Notes under the pieces: generated by a model
Told to the model about the DNA's origin: nothing
Seen by the model: only the letters and a program-made list of their open reading frames with translations
The model's database searches: none
From: CAYQFQ01 sp964416925
GTDB taxonomy: Bacteria; Patescibacteriota; Minisyncoccia; Phycocordibacterales; GWA1-40-21
Length of the DNA: 29,046 bases
Reading direction: 5' to 3'
Assembly (NCBI GenBank): GCA_964416925.1
Contig: CAYQFQ010000007.1
Span: 1-29,046, forward strand
Translations under genes and position numbers: made by a program
Shown here: piece after piece, positions 28,288-29,046 of the stretch
Layout of the letters: the number at the start of each line of letters is the position of its first letter
Position numbering within the stretch: the stretch's first letter is position 1

Positions 28288-28890
28288 CTATACAATACTT
28301 ATAGGAATAATTTTTCTTCTATGAAGACAAATCCATAAAAGAATTACGTTAGCTACTGTTATTGCTACAAGATATGCCAGAGTTAAAAAATTGTATTCGG
28401 TCAAAGCCATAATTGTTAAAATGTTTGCCGCAGCAAATACACCCCAAGTTGTTGGTGTTTCCGTCCAGGGTTCAAGATATGTCTTTCTAATCGTGGGAAT
28501 ATATCCAAAAAGGTCAATAAGTATGATAGCAAAGACCGACCAAAAAGGACTATCTAACCCCCACCAGATACCAGTTGCAAGTAGAGCTAATATTAAGATA
28601 ATAGTATCACTTTTAGTTATATTTTTTGTGCCATATTTTAAAGAAAAGAGAAATACCACAGTAATCAAAATGGTTCCGATCGCGGGCCACAAGGCTCCCC
28701 ACCCACCGTTTCCATAAACTATACCCGCCAAGACTGTTCCTTGAGTGATAATCCAAATAAACCAGCTATACGCATGAGGCTGAGTTCTCTTTTTAAAAAT
28801 ATCAATAAAATACGGACCGTAACCCCAGACAACAGCAATAACAGAAGAGACAACAGCGAGAATTATTTTTATATCTATACCAAATATCAT
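28288..28890 (-). CDS. Multi-pass membrane protein with two PQ-loop-like repeats
   Basis: The start is ATG at 28888-28890 (MIFGIDIKIILAV); upstream codons to 28956 run into the region over the tRNA promoter and are unlikely. The protein has 200 residues and about seven membrane helices. Two similar segments, GYGPYFIDIFKKRTQPHAYSWFIW near residue 23 and GYIPTIRKTYLEPWTETPTTW near residue 127, look like the G-Y-x-P-x-I PQ-loop motif of SWEET/SemiSWEET-type and lysosomal transporters. This suggests an internal duplication (3+1+3 helices). Transport of a small solute is the likely job, but the substrate is unknown and the classical Pro-Gln pair is not strictly kept. It is divergent from tRNA-Glu. 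Confidence 0.72.
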   Translation of the reverse strand: MIFGIDIKIILAVVSSVIAVVWGYGPYFIDIFKKRTQPHAYSWFIWIITQGTVLAGIVYGNGGWGALWPAIGTILITVVFLFSLKYGTKNITKSDTIILILALLATGIWWGLDSPFWSVFAIILIDLFGYIPTIRKTYLEPWTETPTTWGVFAAANILTIMALTEYNFLTLAYLVAITVANVILLWICLHRRKIIPISIV

Positions 28891-28942
28891 TATCGATATT
28901 TTAACACGAGATAAAAAATATAAGAAACTTTTTAAATTGAGT

Positions 28943-28971
28943 TTGATAAATGACAAAAAAGCTGTTATATT
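28943..28971 (+). promoter_or_regulatory. Promoter of tRNA-Glu
   Basis: TTGATA (28943-28948) is followed by a 17-base spacer and TATATT (28966-28971), about 25 bases before the tRNA. Like the other tRNA here, it uses a full -35/-10 promoter. Confidence 0.75.
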
Positions 28972-28995
28972 AACGAACGTATTAACTATTTTATT

Positions 28996-29046
28996 GGCCT
29001 TATCGTCTAACGGTTAGGACGGAGCCTTCTCAAGGCTTAAATCGGG
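28996..29046 (+). tRNA. tRNA-Glu (anticodon CUC), 5' part cut by the window end
   Basis: The visible part has acceptor strand GGCCTTA, D arm GTCTAACGGTTAGGAC, and anticodon arm GAGCC-TTCTCAA-GGCTT with anticodon CTC. It ends inside the T arm (CGGG). The D arm GTCTAACGGTTAGGAC is typical of bacterial tRNA-Glu. The anticodon CUC, rather than the usual UUC, means a second glutamate isoacceptor probably exists elsewhere. Confidence 0.9.

Noticed and set aside
413..28890. UGA read as glycine (code 25)
   Set aside because: Large conserved genes are full length with GGN glycines and no in-frame TGA, so the standard code fits.
1..29046. CRISPR array, insertion sequence, prophage or integron
   Set aside because: No regularly spaced direct repeats, transposase, integrase or phage genes were seen; the small units lack attC-like sites.

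Overview
The window looks like part of the chromosome of a Patescibacteria/CPR bacterium, most likely of the Parcubacteria type. It is AT-rich and packed with housekeeping genes. Several proteins have shapes common in that group: a surface protein with a C-terminal peptidoglycan-binding domain, a sigma-region-4/HARE-HTH protein, a membrane-anchored N-terminal half of a conjugation-type ATPase, and short or inserted versions of universal enzymes. Placement rests on protein style and organisation only; there is no rRNA here.

Layout. 1-1300: start of a secreted protein, a remnant of an EctB-type aminotransferase, and tRNA-Ala(UGC). 1400-5340: a small beta-rich protein, a DedA/VTT membrane protein, a secreted Ig-like/peptidoglycan-binding protein, two unknown small genes and ddl. 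5400-12560: uvrC, uvrA and uvrB, all on the minus strand, with small single-gene units between them. 12550-13460: two more small units. 13460-20360: a GNAT acetyltransferase with tgt, a patatin-like lipase, an FKBP isomerase, a LOG-family protein, rplU, mltG and a membrane protein. 20450-25516: the sigma-like regulator and an oversized leuS. 25660-29046: a tiny membrane protein, rmuC, a YqeY-family gene, a small unit, two membrane proteins and the start of tRNA-Glu(CUC).

Two kinds of gene expression stand out. About a dozen housekeeping genes have a TATAAT-like -10 box only 6-12 bases before the start codon and no Shine-Dalgarno sequence, so their mRNAs should be leaderless or nearly so. In contrast, a set of small unknown genes (46-114 codons, visibly richer in G+C) are self-contained units: most have a TTGAC(A/T/C) -35 box, a -10 box, a strong Shine-Dalgarno sequence and an intrinsic terminator hairpin. 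They sit between housekeeping genes. In two cases the unit's promoter lies over the start codon of a divergent uvr gene.

The most novel observations are two. First, a family of short palindromic elements is inserted in frame inside coding genes: two copies in uvrC and one in tgt. The uvrC copies differ by a compensating base pair that is synonymous in both codons, so hairpin and peptide are both kept. The elements resemble the Rickettsia palindromic elements or REPINs, but are translated. Second, leuS encodes a leucyl-tRNA synthetase of about 1297 residues carrying three extra domains: a degenerate NUDIX domain, a canonical NUDIX domain beside the editing site, and an ASCH-like domain inside the zinc-binding module.
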